64,000 nucleotides of DNA. Origin: an uncultured Devosia sp. (GTDB taxonomy: Bacteria; Pseudomonadota; Alphaproteobacteria; Rhizobiales; Devosiaceae). The notes under the pieces were generated by a model, which was not told where the DNA came from, ran no database searches, and saw only the letters and a program-made list of their open reading frames with translations. The position numbers were made by a program, and so were the translations under genes. Each line of letters begins with the position of its first letter. Within the stretch, counting starts at the first letter, position 1. Shown one piece after another: positions 28,303 through 36,868 of this stretch. The stretch lies in the NCBI RefSeq assembly GCF_963517015.1, contig NZ_CAUQDV010000001.1, forward strand, positions 1,494,001-1,558,000, written 5' to 3'.

Positions 28303-29339
28303 TTGGCGCGCTGCGAACGGTAGAGGATCACGGAGAAGAAAGGCACACCGACAAGCGCGGTGACCACGCCGATCGGCAGAACCTGCTGGGGCAGGATGAT
28401 GCGCGAGACAATGTCGGCCAGCACGAGGAAAATGGCGCCAGTGACCACGCAGGTGGGCAGCAGGCGCATATGCGAGGGGCCGACGATGAAGCGGGCAGCA
28501 TGGGGCACGACGAGGCCGACAAAGCCGATCGAGCCGACCATGGAGACGATGGCCGCGGTCAGCAACGCCGTCACGGCGAACAGGATCACGCGGACAGCAT
28601 CGACCGGAATGCCGAGCGAAGCGGCCGCATCGTCGCCAAAGGCAAAGGCGTCGAGAGCCTTGGCAAAATACATGCAGACCAGGAAGCCGATAACGACCAC
28701 GACCAGCGCGAGCTGAAATTCGGGCCAACGTACGCCGCCGAAACTGCCGAGCAGCCAGAACATGACGTCGCGGGCCTGCTGCGCATTGCCGGAGGTGCTG
28801 ACGATATAGGAGGTCAGGGCGTTGAACAGCTGCGACGCAGCGACACCGGCGAGGATGGTCTTGCCTGCGCCAGCGCGGGCGCCGTCCGACAGGAGGGCCA
28901 CGAAAATGAAGGAGCAGAGGGCACCGGCAAAGGCACCTGCCGACAGCGTCACGGCGCCCGAGCCAAGGCCCAGGATCATGATGGAGACGGCTCCGGTCGA
29001 GGCGCCGGCGGACACGCCCAGAACGTAGGGCTCAGCCAAGGCATTGCGCAGCAGCGACTGCAGGATGGCGCCGCAGAGGGCGAGGCCCGCACCGCAACAG
29101 GCGGCGACAAGTGCACGCGACAGGCGATAGTCCCAGATGACGCTCTGGTGGATGGGGTCGAGCTCGATCGCAGTCCAGCCGAACTTGTTGGTTACGGCAA
29201 AAAAGGTCGTGTCGAGCGGGATCGGCATTTCGCCGATTCCGGTGCCAGCGGCAACGGCCAGCAGAAGCAGGACGGTCGATATCAGGAGGAACAGGCCGAG
29301 ACCGGCCTGTTCCCCAAAGTAGCGTTGCAGAGTGGTCAC
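28299..29339 (-). CDS. FecCD-family ABC permease for metal chelates
   Basis: This 346-aa permease has around ten membrane segments. It shows the FecCD motifs WDYRLSRALVAACCGAGLALCGAILQSLLRNALAEPYVLGVSAGAS and, near the end, GSIGFVGLVVPHAARFIVG. It starts at GTG overlapping the substrate-binding protein stop (GTGA) and ends overlapping the ATPase start, so all three subunits are translationally coupled. Confidence 0.93.
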   Translation of the reverse strand: MTTLQRYFGEQAGLGLFLLISTVLLLLAVAAGTGIGEMPIPLDTTFFAVTNKFGWTAIELDPIHQSVIWDYRLSRALVAACCGAGLALCGAILQSLLRNALAEPYVLGVSAGASTGAVSIMILGLGSGAVTLSAGAFAGALCSFIFVALLSDGARAGAGKTILAGVAASQLFNALTSYIVSTSGNAQQARDVMFWLLGSFGGVRWPEFQLALVVVVIGFLVCMYFAKALDAFAFGDDAAASLGIPVDAVRVILFAVTALLTAAIVSMVGSIGFVGLVVPHAARFIVGPSHMRLLPTCVVTGAIFLVLADIVSRIILPQQVLPIGVVTALVGVPFFSVILYRSQRAK

Positions 29340-30364
29340 TTGAACAGGCCGAGCTCTTCCAGCTGCGCGGCGACCTGCTCGGCACCGTAGATGGTGCGGA
29401 TGGTCGGGTTCATCGCCTGGGCATCCATGACCACCAGGCGGTTCTGCTTGACTGCTTCAAGCTGGCTGATGGCAGGATCGGCTTTGAGGAAGGCGATCTT
29501 GTTCTCGGCATTGTCGAGTTCCCAGCCGCGGGTCAGTGCGACCTGACCGACCACGATCACATCGGGGTTGGCGGCCATGATGCCTTCCCAGCTGACCGTC
29601 GGCCATTCGACTTCGGTCTGGATCACGTTGTGACCGCCGAGCAGGTCGGCAATGAAGCCAGACGAGCCATTCTTGCCGCCGAGGTAGGCGTCAGCCTCGG
29701 GCGAAGGGCTCGAGAACCAGAAGGCATAGGAGAGGTCAGCAGTTTCGTCCGAGACGCGGGCGCGCAGGGCAGCTTCGCGGGCCTTGAAGTCAGCAATCAG
29801 GGCCTGACCACGATCCTGGACGTCGAAGATCTGCGAGAGTTCGTCGATTTCCTGGTAGAGCTGGTCCATGTTCCACAGCTCGGCACGCGCGCCATGCACG
29901 TCGCCGGTGTCGTGGTTGGCCGTGCAAAGGGTCGGCGAGACGTAGCTGTTGATACCCAGATTGGCGAAGTCTTCGCGCTTTGCGACCTTGCTCTCGGGCC
30001 CGAGCAGGTGGGCGAGCTGAGCAGCGACGAAGTCCGGGCGCTCGGCCAGGATCGACTCAAGCGTCGGGATTTCCTGGGAAAGACGCTTAACCTTTTCATT
30101 AGCCTCTGCCAGCTCGGGCAGGATTTCGGATGGCCAGAAAGCAGTGCCGGCCATGGAGTCCTCGAGGCCTAGCAGCAGCAGAATTTCGGCGCTGTTCTGA
30201 CCCAGGGTCACGGCGCGCTCGGGCGCTTTTTCGAATGTCAGTTCGACACCGCAATTGGTCAGCTGGAGCGGGTAAACCGTTGCAGCAGCCTGAGCAGGGG
30301 TCAGAGACAGGGCGAGGGGGAGCATCAGGCCGCACAAGGCGCTGACCGACTTCACCGAATACAT
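29336..30364 (-). CDS. Periplasmic metal-chelate binding protein
   Basis: This 342-aa class III solute-binding protein has a signal peptide ending at AQA near residue 27 and the Fe-B12 type pattern PERAVTLGQNSAEILLLLGLED, then RPDFVAAQLAHLL. It feeds the FecCD-type permease. The ATG at 30364 gives a good signal peptide and is preferred over an in-frame Met 18 codons upstream. The ligand (siderophore, haem or another chelate) cannot be told from sequence. No TonB-dependent receptor is in the window. Confidence 0.9.
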   Translation of the reverse strand: MYSVKSVSALCGLMLPLALSLTPAQAAATVYPLQLTNCGVELTFEKAPERAVTLGQNSAEILLLLGLEDSMAGTAFWPSEILPELAEANEKVKRLSQEIPTLESILAERPDFVAAQLAHLLGPESKVAKREDFANLGINSYVSPTLCTANHDTGDVHGARAELWNMDQLYQEIDELSQIFDVQDRGQALIADFKAREAALRARVSDETADLSYAFWFSSPSPEADAYLGGKNGSSGFIADLLGGHNVIQTEVEWPTVSWEGIMAANPDVIVVGQVALTRGWELDNAENKIAFLKADPAISQLEAVKQNRLVVMDAQAMNPTIRTIYGAEQVAAQLEELGLFK

Positions 30365-30435
30365 GGCTAGAGAATCCGAGGTAGGTAGAGGGAAGCGGCT
30401 TTGCACCGCATGCCTCACCTAGCCGTGATCTTGCT

Positions 30436-30458
30436 CAATAACAAGACTCTGGTTATCA
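30436..30458. promoter_or_regulatory. Candidate operator upstream of the metal-chelate importer
   Basis: An inverted repeat CAATAAC-N9-GTTATCA (6 of 7 paired bases per arm) lies 72-94 bases upstream of the binding-protein start. I cannot assign it to a known Fur, RirA or Irr consensus with confidence. Confidence 0.35.
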
Positions 30459-30586
30459 TCTTTTCTCGAATGTAATTCGACGAAAGGGTCTGTGATTGAC
30501 GCTGCCACGGCATCAATGTCGATCGCAGTCGAAAGGCTGGGAAACCTATTGCCAAGCCAAGGGCAAATCCCTAGGAAAACCGGCGA

Positions 30587-30662
30587 GGGCCTATAGCTCA
30601 ATGGTTAGAGCCGACCGCTCATAACGGTCTGGTTCCAGGTTCGAGTCCTGGTGGGCCCACCA
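30587..30662 (+). tRNA. tRNA with CAU anticodon (probably tRNA-Ile2, possibly elongator Met)
   Basis: A full cloverleaf is visible. The acceptor stem GGGCCTA pairs with TGGGCCC (one G-T pair), the D arm is GCTC...GAGC, and the anticodon stem GACCG/CGGTC surrounds CTCATAA, giving anticodon CAT. The T arm is CCAGG-TTCGAGT-CCTGG, and the encoded 3' end is ACCA. The 8-base D loop (AATGGTTA) favours the lysidine-modified tRNA-Ile type over elongator tRNA-Met, but this needs identity-element scoring. An accessory island starts right downstream, so this gene is a likely integration site. Confidence 0.95.
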
Positions 30663-30790
30663 TCTTCCTAACTCTGTGACGTGACCAGAAATACCTGAGT
30701 CGATTTTCCGCAAGGAAAACAATGACCGGCGAAAATTTCTGAGTCTGTCTGGCCGGAACGCCGGAGTCGCTGATTTACAGCGGCTCCGGC

Positions 30791-31441
30791 CTATTCCCTT
30801 GGCACATACATGTCGTCGGGGAACGGCAGACGACGAACGATTTCACGCAGCATCGCCAGGTAGCCTCTTATGGCCCCATGCAGCTCGTTCGCGTCCCCGA
30901 TGGGCCGATCCTTGAAGGCGTGTATGGCGTTTCGTCGTTGTTGAGCCATCTCCATCAACGACAAGTGCTCGGAGCCGAAGATTTCTCGGTGCACGCAGTA
31001 CTGGCGAAGCCGCTCCAGCGTCAGGCCGTCCGGGCTGTGTGCGATCGACTTCTTGTGATCGAAGGCGTTGGCCTTCTTCAGGTTTTCGATGTCTGCCTGG
31101 TAAGTCTCGAAATACACGGACAGGAAGAGCTTTATCGACCCCTCGATGAGGCTCCCCAAGTTTGCCCAGCCGAGTATCAACTCAGCGGCGGATAATTCGT
31201 CCTTGGCCCACAGTCGGAGGGTGCCAGATAGGGAGACCTGCCAATCCAGGCGCGAACTGCCTAGCAGTCCGGCCACATGTGCCGGCGCCCAACCATCACT
31301 TTTGGACCAGAAAGCTGCCAGTTGAGTGTTCAGTTTTTCGATTCGGTCGATGACATCGAGGATGTCTAGATCCGCAACAGGCGTAGTCCGTATGCGATTG
31401 CCGCGCTGGGTCCACATCGAAGTTGTCGTAATTCTGGGCAT
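30791..31441 (-). CDS. Hypothetical protein with HEPN-like RNase motif
   Basis: This 216-aa, mostly helical protein ends with the pattern QQRRNAIHAFKDR (residues about 167-179). It holds Arg169-x4-His174, a HEPN-type catalytic motif found in many toxin and defence RNases. The middle (ILGWANLGSLIEGSIKLFLSVYF) resembles the helix that precedes this motif in HEPN folds. The family call is inference from the motif; I do not recognise a named family. It is the first gene of the island next to the tRNA and is transcribed back towards it, divergent from the next operon. Confidence 0.6.
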   Translation of the reverse strand: MPRITTTSMWTQRGNRIRTTPVADLDILDVIDRIEKLNTQLAAFWSKSDGWAPAHVAGLLGSSRLDWQVSLSGTLRLWAKDELSAAELILGWANLGSLIEGSIKLFLSVYFETYQADIENLKKANAFDHKKSIAHSPDGLTLERLRQYCVHREIFGSEHLSLMEMAQQRRNAIHAFKDRPIGDANELHGAIRGYLAMLREIVRRLPFPDDMYVPRE

Positions 31442-31642
31442 TCCAGACCTTTCAGTGTGTCGGCATGTTCATCGTCGCTCACTGTGAATCGTTTGATCTA
31501 CGCAAGCAATTGGAGGTGTGCGTTCCGGTCAGAGCGGTGCTTCGGTTCACCAATGTTACAAGAGACCTCGTCGCAATTGAAAATCCGGGGATCCGCCGAA
31601 GCTGCTATCGACGTCGATCCCGAGGTTGGCGAGTCTTGTGGA

Positions 31643-32380
31643 ATGACCCGATCACCCAGCCTCCGCCGAATCGACGTCGTCTTGAATGCCCATCTCCAGC
31701 ACGCTTGGGGCCGTGCTGCCGTCGAACGCCTCGATCCGTACATCAGCATCGAGCGGGAGGAGAGGATCTTCCGGCTCGTCGCAGGCTGCGACCCTACAAA
31801 GCAAGGCAAGTACCTGGGCTGGTTGTCAGCTTGGCGGCGTCGATGGTGGGAGTGCCGCGGACTGCGAAGCTGCTGCGATATGAGAGAATTGGATCGTCTC
31901 GCCTCTGCTCTCGGAGAATTTCACCAAGTGCAAAGTCACCTGCCGGTCGAATTGCGCGATATCAATCAGTACACGGCCATAGATGAGCTGTTTGTCATCG
32001 AGTCATACCTCACCACTGTCGGCGCAGGGGATCTGCGAAAGGCGCAACGCGCCGCAGCCTATGCCGACACCGATATCCTTTTCGATCATGGGCGTTGGAA
32101 ATTGGTTCGTCTCAGATCCCGGGCCGCAGCAAGCTGGTGGGGTATGGGGACCAGATGGTGCACGTCAGCTCGGACAGGAAACAGTTTCGATTTGTACTCG
32201 CTACGGGGACCGCTCCTGGTACTTATTACCCCTACGGACCGGTACCAGTTGGCCGTCGCCACCGGAGAGTTCAGGGACGCTGCCGACAACATCATAGATT
32301 TGGATGCGGTATTGCTTTCGGCGCCTATAGAACTTCGTCAGATTATGGCTCCAGAGCGCGAGAGAACTAGAAACTCATGA
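31643..32380 (+). CDS. Hypothetical protein with GTRWCT motif (phage-type domain)
   Basis: The protein is about 245 aa from the ATG at 31643. The frame is open to a GTG at 31457 and has another ATG at 31553, so the start is uncertain. The C-terminal part contains GMGTRWCTSARTGNSFDLY, then LLVLITPTDRYQLAVATGEFRDAADN. This is similar in layout to a poorly described domain common in phage proteins (a G-T-x-W-C-T core followed by strands). The stop overlaps the next start as ATGA, which argues that it is a real gene. It is first in a three-gene operon with the nuclease-like protein. Confidence 0.55.
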   Translation: MTRSPSLRRIDVVLNAHLQHAWGRAAVERLDPYISIEREERIFRLVAGCDPTKQGKYLGWLSAWRRRWWECRGLRSCCDMRELDRLASALGEFHQVQSHLPVELRDINQYTAIDELFVIESYLTTVGAGDLRKAQRAAAYADTDILFDHGRWKLVRLRSRAAASWWGMGTRWCTSARTGNSFDLYSLRGPLLVLITPTDRYQLAVATGEFRDAADNIIDLDAVLLSAPIELRQIMAPERERTRNS

Positions 32381-32892
32381 CTATGGTTGGAGCGGCCCGG
32401 GTTGTCCTGCAGGACGTGATTTACGTCAGGAGCATTCTCGAAGATGAACCAAGACAGGTCGAGTGGCGCTTGAACTGGGTCTTGGCGGTAGTCCTGCTGC
32501 GCAGCGTCGGGCACGTCCTAAACAATAAGGACGGGGCGTCGTCTCCCGAAGTGAAGAGGCTTGCGAACAAACTTCATTCGGAATGGAAGAAGGACAACCC
32601 GGCGCACGCGATTTTCCGAGATTTCATCGAGCGCGAGCGCAACAGCATCGTCAAGGAATACCAGTTCACTATGACCGCCGGGCCGGTGCCCATCATCGCG
32701 ACGATCGCCCAGGACGACGGCTTCGACAACTTCCGCCAAGCGCTCCTCGAGGAAAATGTCTATCGACCCATGGGTGAAGGCCCATACGAAGGTGAGGATG
32801 GGCGGACCGTCATCGACGACGCGATAGCTTGGTGGAAGCGCCAACTGGATCACATAGACCAGACGATCACCCGCCAGACAGGGCCAAGATAG
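32377..32892 (+). CDS. Hypothetical protein, island operon gene 2
   Basis: This 171-aa protein is mainly helical. It has a conserved-looking core with LRSVGHVLNN (Arg42-x3-His46) and AIFRDFIERERNSIVKEYQF (about 78-97), followed by a more acidic C-terminus with a WWKRQLDHID helix. The ERN...KEY pattern recurs in small uncharacterised bacterial proteins, but I cannot name a family. The start overlaps the previous stop by 4 bases and the next gene begins 5 bases after its stop, so the three products are probably made together. Confidence 0.6.
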   Translation: MTMVGAARVVLQDVIYVRSILEDEPRQVEWRLNWVLAVVLLRSVGHVLNNKDGASSPEVKRLANKLHSEWKKDNPAHAIFRDFIERERNSIVKEYQFTMTAGPVPIIATIAQDDGFDNFRQALLEENVYRPMGEGPYEGEDGRTVIDDAIAWWKRQLDHIDQTITRQTGPR

Positions 32893-32897
32893 CGATC

Positions 32898-35177
32898 ATG
32901 AAAGAAGCCAAAGTGCCAACGCCTGTGGCAGCAAGGGCTAAAGACTCGCTCTTGAGACTGAACAACTTCGGCATCGATCCAGAGCGGCACGCCGAGTTCA
33001 AGGCCGCAATGCTGGCCGCGGCACGCAGCGCGGTAGATGCGTTTCCTCAGCAGTTGGAAGCCATAAAGGAAGAACTGCGAGCATCGTGGCCGCCAAATGC
33101 CTTGGCCACTTTCGTCGCGTACGGGCTCCAGGCGGGCTTGGGCGAGGATGGCTCGCAGACGAGTTTGGTTCCGGATGTCCTACAGCACCATGCCGAGCTC
33201 CTGCAGGCCATCGTTTTGACGATTCCCAAGGACGAGTGGAGATTTGAGTCCCTGTTTCTCGGCTCCAGCAATACCTTGTTCGAAAAGGTGCCGACGCTGT
33301 CGAACACCTTCTTCATGCAACGGCTGCTCGAAGGAGAATCCGCCGAAGGCGACCCCGAAGCCCTATTGATCCGATCAATCCAGGATCGAATGCGCATGCA
33401 CACACACGGTGTCCGCAACTGGGGGTACTACCAGCAGGTGGTTCAGGTTTCTCGGGACCTCTATGGCGGTCTGGACCATGGGATGAAGTCGCATCATGGC
33501 TTTTCGGCCAGCGAAGCGATCGACGTGATGGCAGCGTTGGTTTCCGAATGCGAACGTCGACAGTCCGATCATTTCGGGCTCTTGCGAAATGTCCTGCGGG
33601 GCAAGACGGCAAACCAGATCGTCCAACGCTACTTCCGCCTCGTGCCGGGCTTGGACGGCAGCGCGGAGGAGATGCTCGCGGGTCTTCCCAAGGGAATCAC
33701 TAGAAATCAGATGATAGGTTTCGTGATGTCGCATTGGGACCTACGCCTTATCGACACCGTACAGTTCGACGCCGCGGACATCGCGACCATCGCGCGTGTC
33801 CCCACGGAGACAGCAGTCTTGGTCTTGGACGCCATATCATTTCTCCCGGAAGCACTGGTCGACACCAATCCCGAGTATCTCTTTCTTGAGAATCCTGTTT
33901 GGACCAAGCCAGCCATCAAGCTCGACGACGCTTATGTCTGCCCGGTTCCGCAGATGGCCTTCAGCCATATCCACAGACTGATGGATCGCCTGGCAGACGA
34001 GGCCGGTCTGCAGAAGCGGCTGAAGGATCGACGGGCCAAGTATCTGGAGCAAGAGCTCGAGGCCGTATTTCGGACCGCTCTACCAGGCGCCGACATCCGA
34101 GCTGGCGTGAAATGGAAGAAGGACGGCCAAGAATTCGAGTCCGACCTGATCGTCGTCATCGATCAGGTGGTGATAATCGTCGAGGCCAAGTCCCATCGCC
34201 TGACTCCTCAGGGGCTTCGCGGCGCGCCGGATCGGGTCAAACGCCACATCCAGGAAATCGTCCTTGATCCCTCGGTGCAGTCGGCAAGGCTGGAGGCCCT
34301 GATTGAAGCCGCCCGGGCCGGCGATGGCGACGCGACCGCCACCCTCGCCAACATCGGCATCGATGCTTCAGTCGCCAGCAGGGTGGTCAGGCTATCCGTA
34401 TCGTTGGCCGACCTGTCCTCCCTGTCCGCATCGGAGCAGGACTTCAAGAAGCTCGGATGGGTGCCCGAGGACCATGCATTGGCGCCGACGATGCTGATGG
34501 CCGATTTCAAATGCGTGGCAGATATCCTCGACAATGAATTGCTGCTGATCCACTATCTCAGCGAGCGGTATTTTCTCCAGAAGTCCCTGAACCTCCTGGG
34601 CGATGAACTGGATTTCCTCGGTCTTTACCTGGTCACGGGTTTCAACCTCGCGGAATTGAAGGACAAGTTCACCGAGTTCTCCCCGTCAGGCATGTCGGAC
34701 CCGATCGACCGCTACTACGAAGGGATGCAGGCCGGGCTGAAGCTGCGCAAGCCCAAGATGGCGCTCACGCCGATGTTCCGCCAGATCGTCGAACGCGTCA
34801 CCGTCATGAAACCGACCGGCTGGACTTTGGTCGGCTTGCATCTTCTGTCGTGCGCGGACCCAGCCGAGCAGAAGGCGATAGAACGCAACCTGACGAAACT
34901 ACGCCTCTTTGTCCGGCGAAATCATCGCAATCCCGAGCATGCACATACGATGGTGGTGCAGCCGCCCGAAAAACGGAAGGCGCCCGTCTTGTTCTATCTC
35001 TTTCCAGAGGAGTTGAGATCAACCCATCGCGACGTAATGCGTCGGATCGCCGCCGAGGCGTTGGAGGACGGCGAGCACACCGCTTGCGTCGTATTCGCAC
35101 GCGGGACCGAACGCTGGGGCCAAGCGTTCGAGACTGTATTGGTCGTCGAGAGGAAGCCGAAAGCCGTCACGCCCTGA
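32898..35177 (+). CDS. Large protein with NERD-like PD-(D/E)XK nuclease motif
   Basis: This 759-aa protein is mostly helical up to about residue 370. It then carries a restriction-endonuclease-fold signature: a Glu in KYLEQELEAVFR (about 380), Asp in EFESDLIVVIDQ (about 415) and the catalytic EAK in VVIIVEAKSHRL (about 430). That order E...D...E-x-K is the NERD/PD-(D/E)XK pattern seen in DNA-cutting defence proteins. A long C-terminal region follows with no family I recognise. I use the ATG at 32898, 5 bases after the previous gene; an upstream start would overlap it. It is convergent with the receiver-domain gene 23 bases away. Confidence 0.65.
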   Translation: MKEAKVPTPVAARAKDSLLRLNNFGIDPERHAEFKAAMLAAARSAVDAFPQQLEAIKEELRASWPPNALATFVAYGLQAGLGEDGSQTSLVPDVLQHHAELLQAIVLTIPKDEWRFESLFLGSSNTLFEKVPTLSNTFFMQRLLEGESAEGDPEALLIRSIQDRMRMHTHGVRNWGYYQQVVQVSRDLYGGLDHGMKSHHGFSASEAIDVMAALVSECERRQSDHFGLLRNVLRGKTANQIVQRYFRLVPGLDGSAEEMLAGLPKGITRNQMIGFVMSHWDLRLIDTVQFDAADIATIARVPTETAVLVLDAISFLPEALVDTNPEYLFLENPVWTKPAIKLDDAYVCPVPQMAFSHIHRLMDRLADEAGLQKRLKDRRAKYLEQELEAVFRTALPGADIRAGVKWKKDGQEFESDLIVVIDQVVIIVEAKSHRLTPQGLRGAPDRVKRHIQEIVLDPSVQSARLEALIEAARAGDGDATATLANIGIDASVASRVVRLSVSLADLSSLSASEQDFKKLGWVPEDHALAPTMLMADFKCVADILDNELLLIHYLSERYFLQKSLNLLGDELDFLGLYLVTGFNLAELKDKFTEFSPSGMSDPIDRYYEGMQAGLKLRKPKMALTPMFRQIVERVTVMKPTGWTLVGLHLLSCADPAEQKAIERNLTKLRLFVRRNHRNPEHAHTMVVQPPEKRKAPVLFYLFPEELRSTHRDVMRRIAAEALEDGEHTACVVFARGTERWGQAFETVLVVERKPKAVTP

Positions 35178-35200
35178 TCCGGCATGACGACCCGATAGCA

Positions 35201-36868
35201 TCAGGCCTTCGCGGTCCCCCCGCGCCTCAGCCACTCGTATTCGTCGATGCCGACCCGGGCCAACGTACTCGACAGTTCCACCGCGACCCTTTGCGCTTTG
35301 AGCGGGTCGATATCCCCTAGCCACCAGTAGAAATGGTCGCTTTTGCCCGTGAAGCCGAGACCCTTGAGCGTCTTCGCTTTGATTACCGCCTTCGCCAAGA
35401 CCGTTCCCGACGCTGCATTAGGCTGGAATTTTTCGTACTGCCGCGAACCCGGCTTGGAGCTCACGGTGACTACCAGGGTATTGTCGCCATCCTTGATGAC
35501 AAGGTTTTCGGTCTTTTTGTCGGCCTTGGCCTCGACCAGTTCGACGAACGGAAAATATCGGTCTTCGGTAATCCGCACCGTGTCGCAGAGCGGCTGTGTA
35601 CAGAGGAAATAGCGGTCCGTCTGGCCCTGGAGTTTTACCACGGAGCCGAGCGTCAGCGATGGAAGCCATCCTTCGGGCAACGGGTTGTGGCCGGCGAATT
35701 CGCGCACGTATGTCACGAGACGAGCGAACTCGTGGCTGACCGACGTCTCGATATCGGTCACAGCTATTCCCGACTTGTTCGCATCCGATAGGAAGAGCGC
35801 GGAATGATACTTTTCTGGTTTATCGGCGCCGGACCCGAAGGCTGCCTTCATCTTTGTTTTGTCCAACCCCAAGCCATCGAGCTCCTGATCAGCCCCCTCG
35901 TAGGAGAAACGACCGTCAAGCCAAGCGGACATCTCGTCGTCACCTAGAGCGCCGCCGAGATGTTTAGGTAGCGATAGAAGGCCCTTCATCTGCAGCATGA
36001 AGATCGACATAGCGAAGTCATGAGCGCCCGGGGCTTCGCCCAGCAAGACCCTGTGCCCGACGAAGGCAGCGTCCAGTCGACTGTCCAGGTTGGACAGGAT
36101 GTGATGGGTGGCGTCGCGAACGGCGGCAATTCCCAGCAAAGCGAAATTAGAGAGCAGTCCGCTGCTGTGGCGGGCGAACTCGCCGATGGCCAAGTTCGGC
36201 AACTCCTCGACGGGCACACCTTCTGTGCCGTTCTTTTTCTGTACGAAGCGTATCCGGCACGCATCGACAGTTAGAAGTGTATCGTCATCTGCATCGGGTA
36301 AGGCCTTCAGCCCCGCAGTTGTCAAATGCTTCGCCAGTTCGTCACGGCGTTCGTGCAACGGGGTTGCGCTGGTATAAACAATCACCAGACGCAGCCTGCC
36401 GTTCATGTCGCGGTCGGACTTGAGGATAGTCTCGAGAACCGCGAGCGCTAGCTTGCTATCCAGCTTCCGCAGGTACCAGTCGATGATGACGATATCCGCG
36501 ACTGCCGCGGCCTCGACGGCCCGGGTGATGACGGCGTCGTTCCCGTCCGCCTCGGTTGGCTTGAGCACCCCGCAAACTATCTGCTGATCCAGAAACGCGT
36601 CTGCCAAAGGTTTTATCGCGACCTGGGCTGATTCCTCATCGGCCGCGACCTCGCCCTCGGGCTCTTGTCCGGCGACGGCGGCGTCCGCGAACGGCGGCGC
36701 CTCGACGACCAAGTCCGCAGGCAAGCCGGTCTCGTCAGGTGCCGTGATTTCGTCGTCAATGACGATTGCGGTCTTCAAGAACCGTCTGGTCGCCTTCAGG
36801 CCATAGTCCTCGAACGTCGGTTTCGCCGGCGCCTGCTCTGCAATCACGTGTTTATTCCCCCCCGACAT
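35201..36868 (-). CDS. Receiver-domain protein with large uncharacterised C-terminal part
   Basis: This 555-aa protein has a receiver-like N-terminal domain (about 31-180): strand one ends with AIVIDDE (Asp38/Asp39), a candidate phospho-acceptor is Asp130 in DIVIIDWYLRK, and Thr166/Ser167 follow in LVIVYTSAT. A long acidic insertion (about 45-115) separates strand one from the acceptor, unlike CheY. The remaining 375 residues contain no DNA-binding or enzyme motif I can name. The ATG at 36868 overlaps the end of the GHKL kinase-like gene by 17 bases and has GAGG 9 bases upstream, so the pair is coupled. It is probably the phosphorylation partner of that protein. Confidence 0.65.
   Translation of the reverse strand: MSGGNKHVIAEQAPAKPTFEDYGLKATRRFLKTAIVIDDEITAPDETGLPADLVVEAPPFADAAVAGQEPEGEVAADEESAQVAIKPLADAFLDQQIVCGVLKPTEADGNDAVITRAVEAAAVADIVIIDWYLRKLDSKLALAVLETILKSDRDMNGRLRLVIVYTSATPLHERRDELAKHLTTAGLKALPDADDDTLLTVDACRIRFVQKKNGTEGVPVEELPNLAIGEFARHSSGLLSNFALLGIAAVRDATHHILSNLDSRLDAAFVGHRVLLGEAPGAHDFAMSIFMLQMKGLLSLPKHLGGALGDDEMSAWLDGRFSYEGADQELDGLGLDKTKMKAAFGSGADKPEKYHSALFLSDANKSGIAVTDIETSVSHEFARLVTYVREFAGHNPLPEGWLPSLTLGSVVKLQGQTDRYFLCTQPLCDTVRITEDRYFPFVELVEAKADKKTENLVIKDGDNTLVVTVSSKPGSRQYEKFQPNAASGTVLAKAVIKAKTLKGLGFTGKSDHFYWWLGDIDPLKAQRVAVELSSTLARVGIDEYEWLRRGGTAKA

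Noticed and set aside
30365..30586. Possible cobalamin riboswitch before the metal-chelate importer
   Set aside because: I found no B12 box (GCCACTG type) or matching core, so only the inverted repeat is listed.
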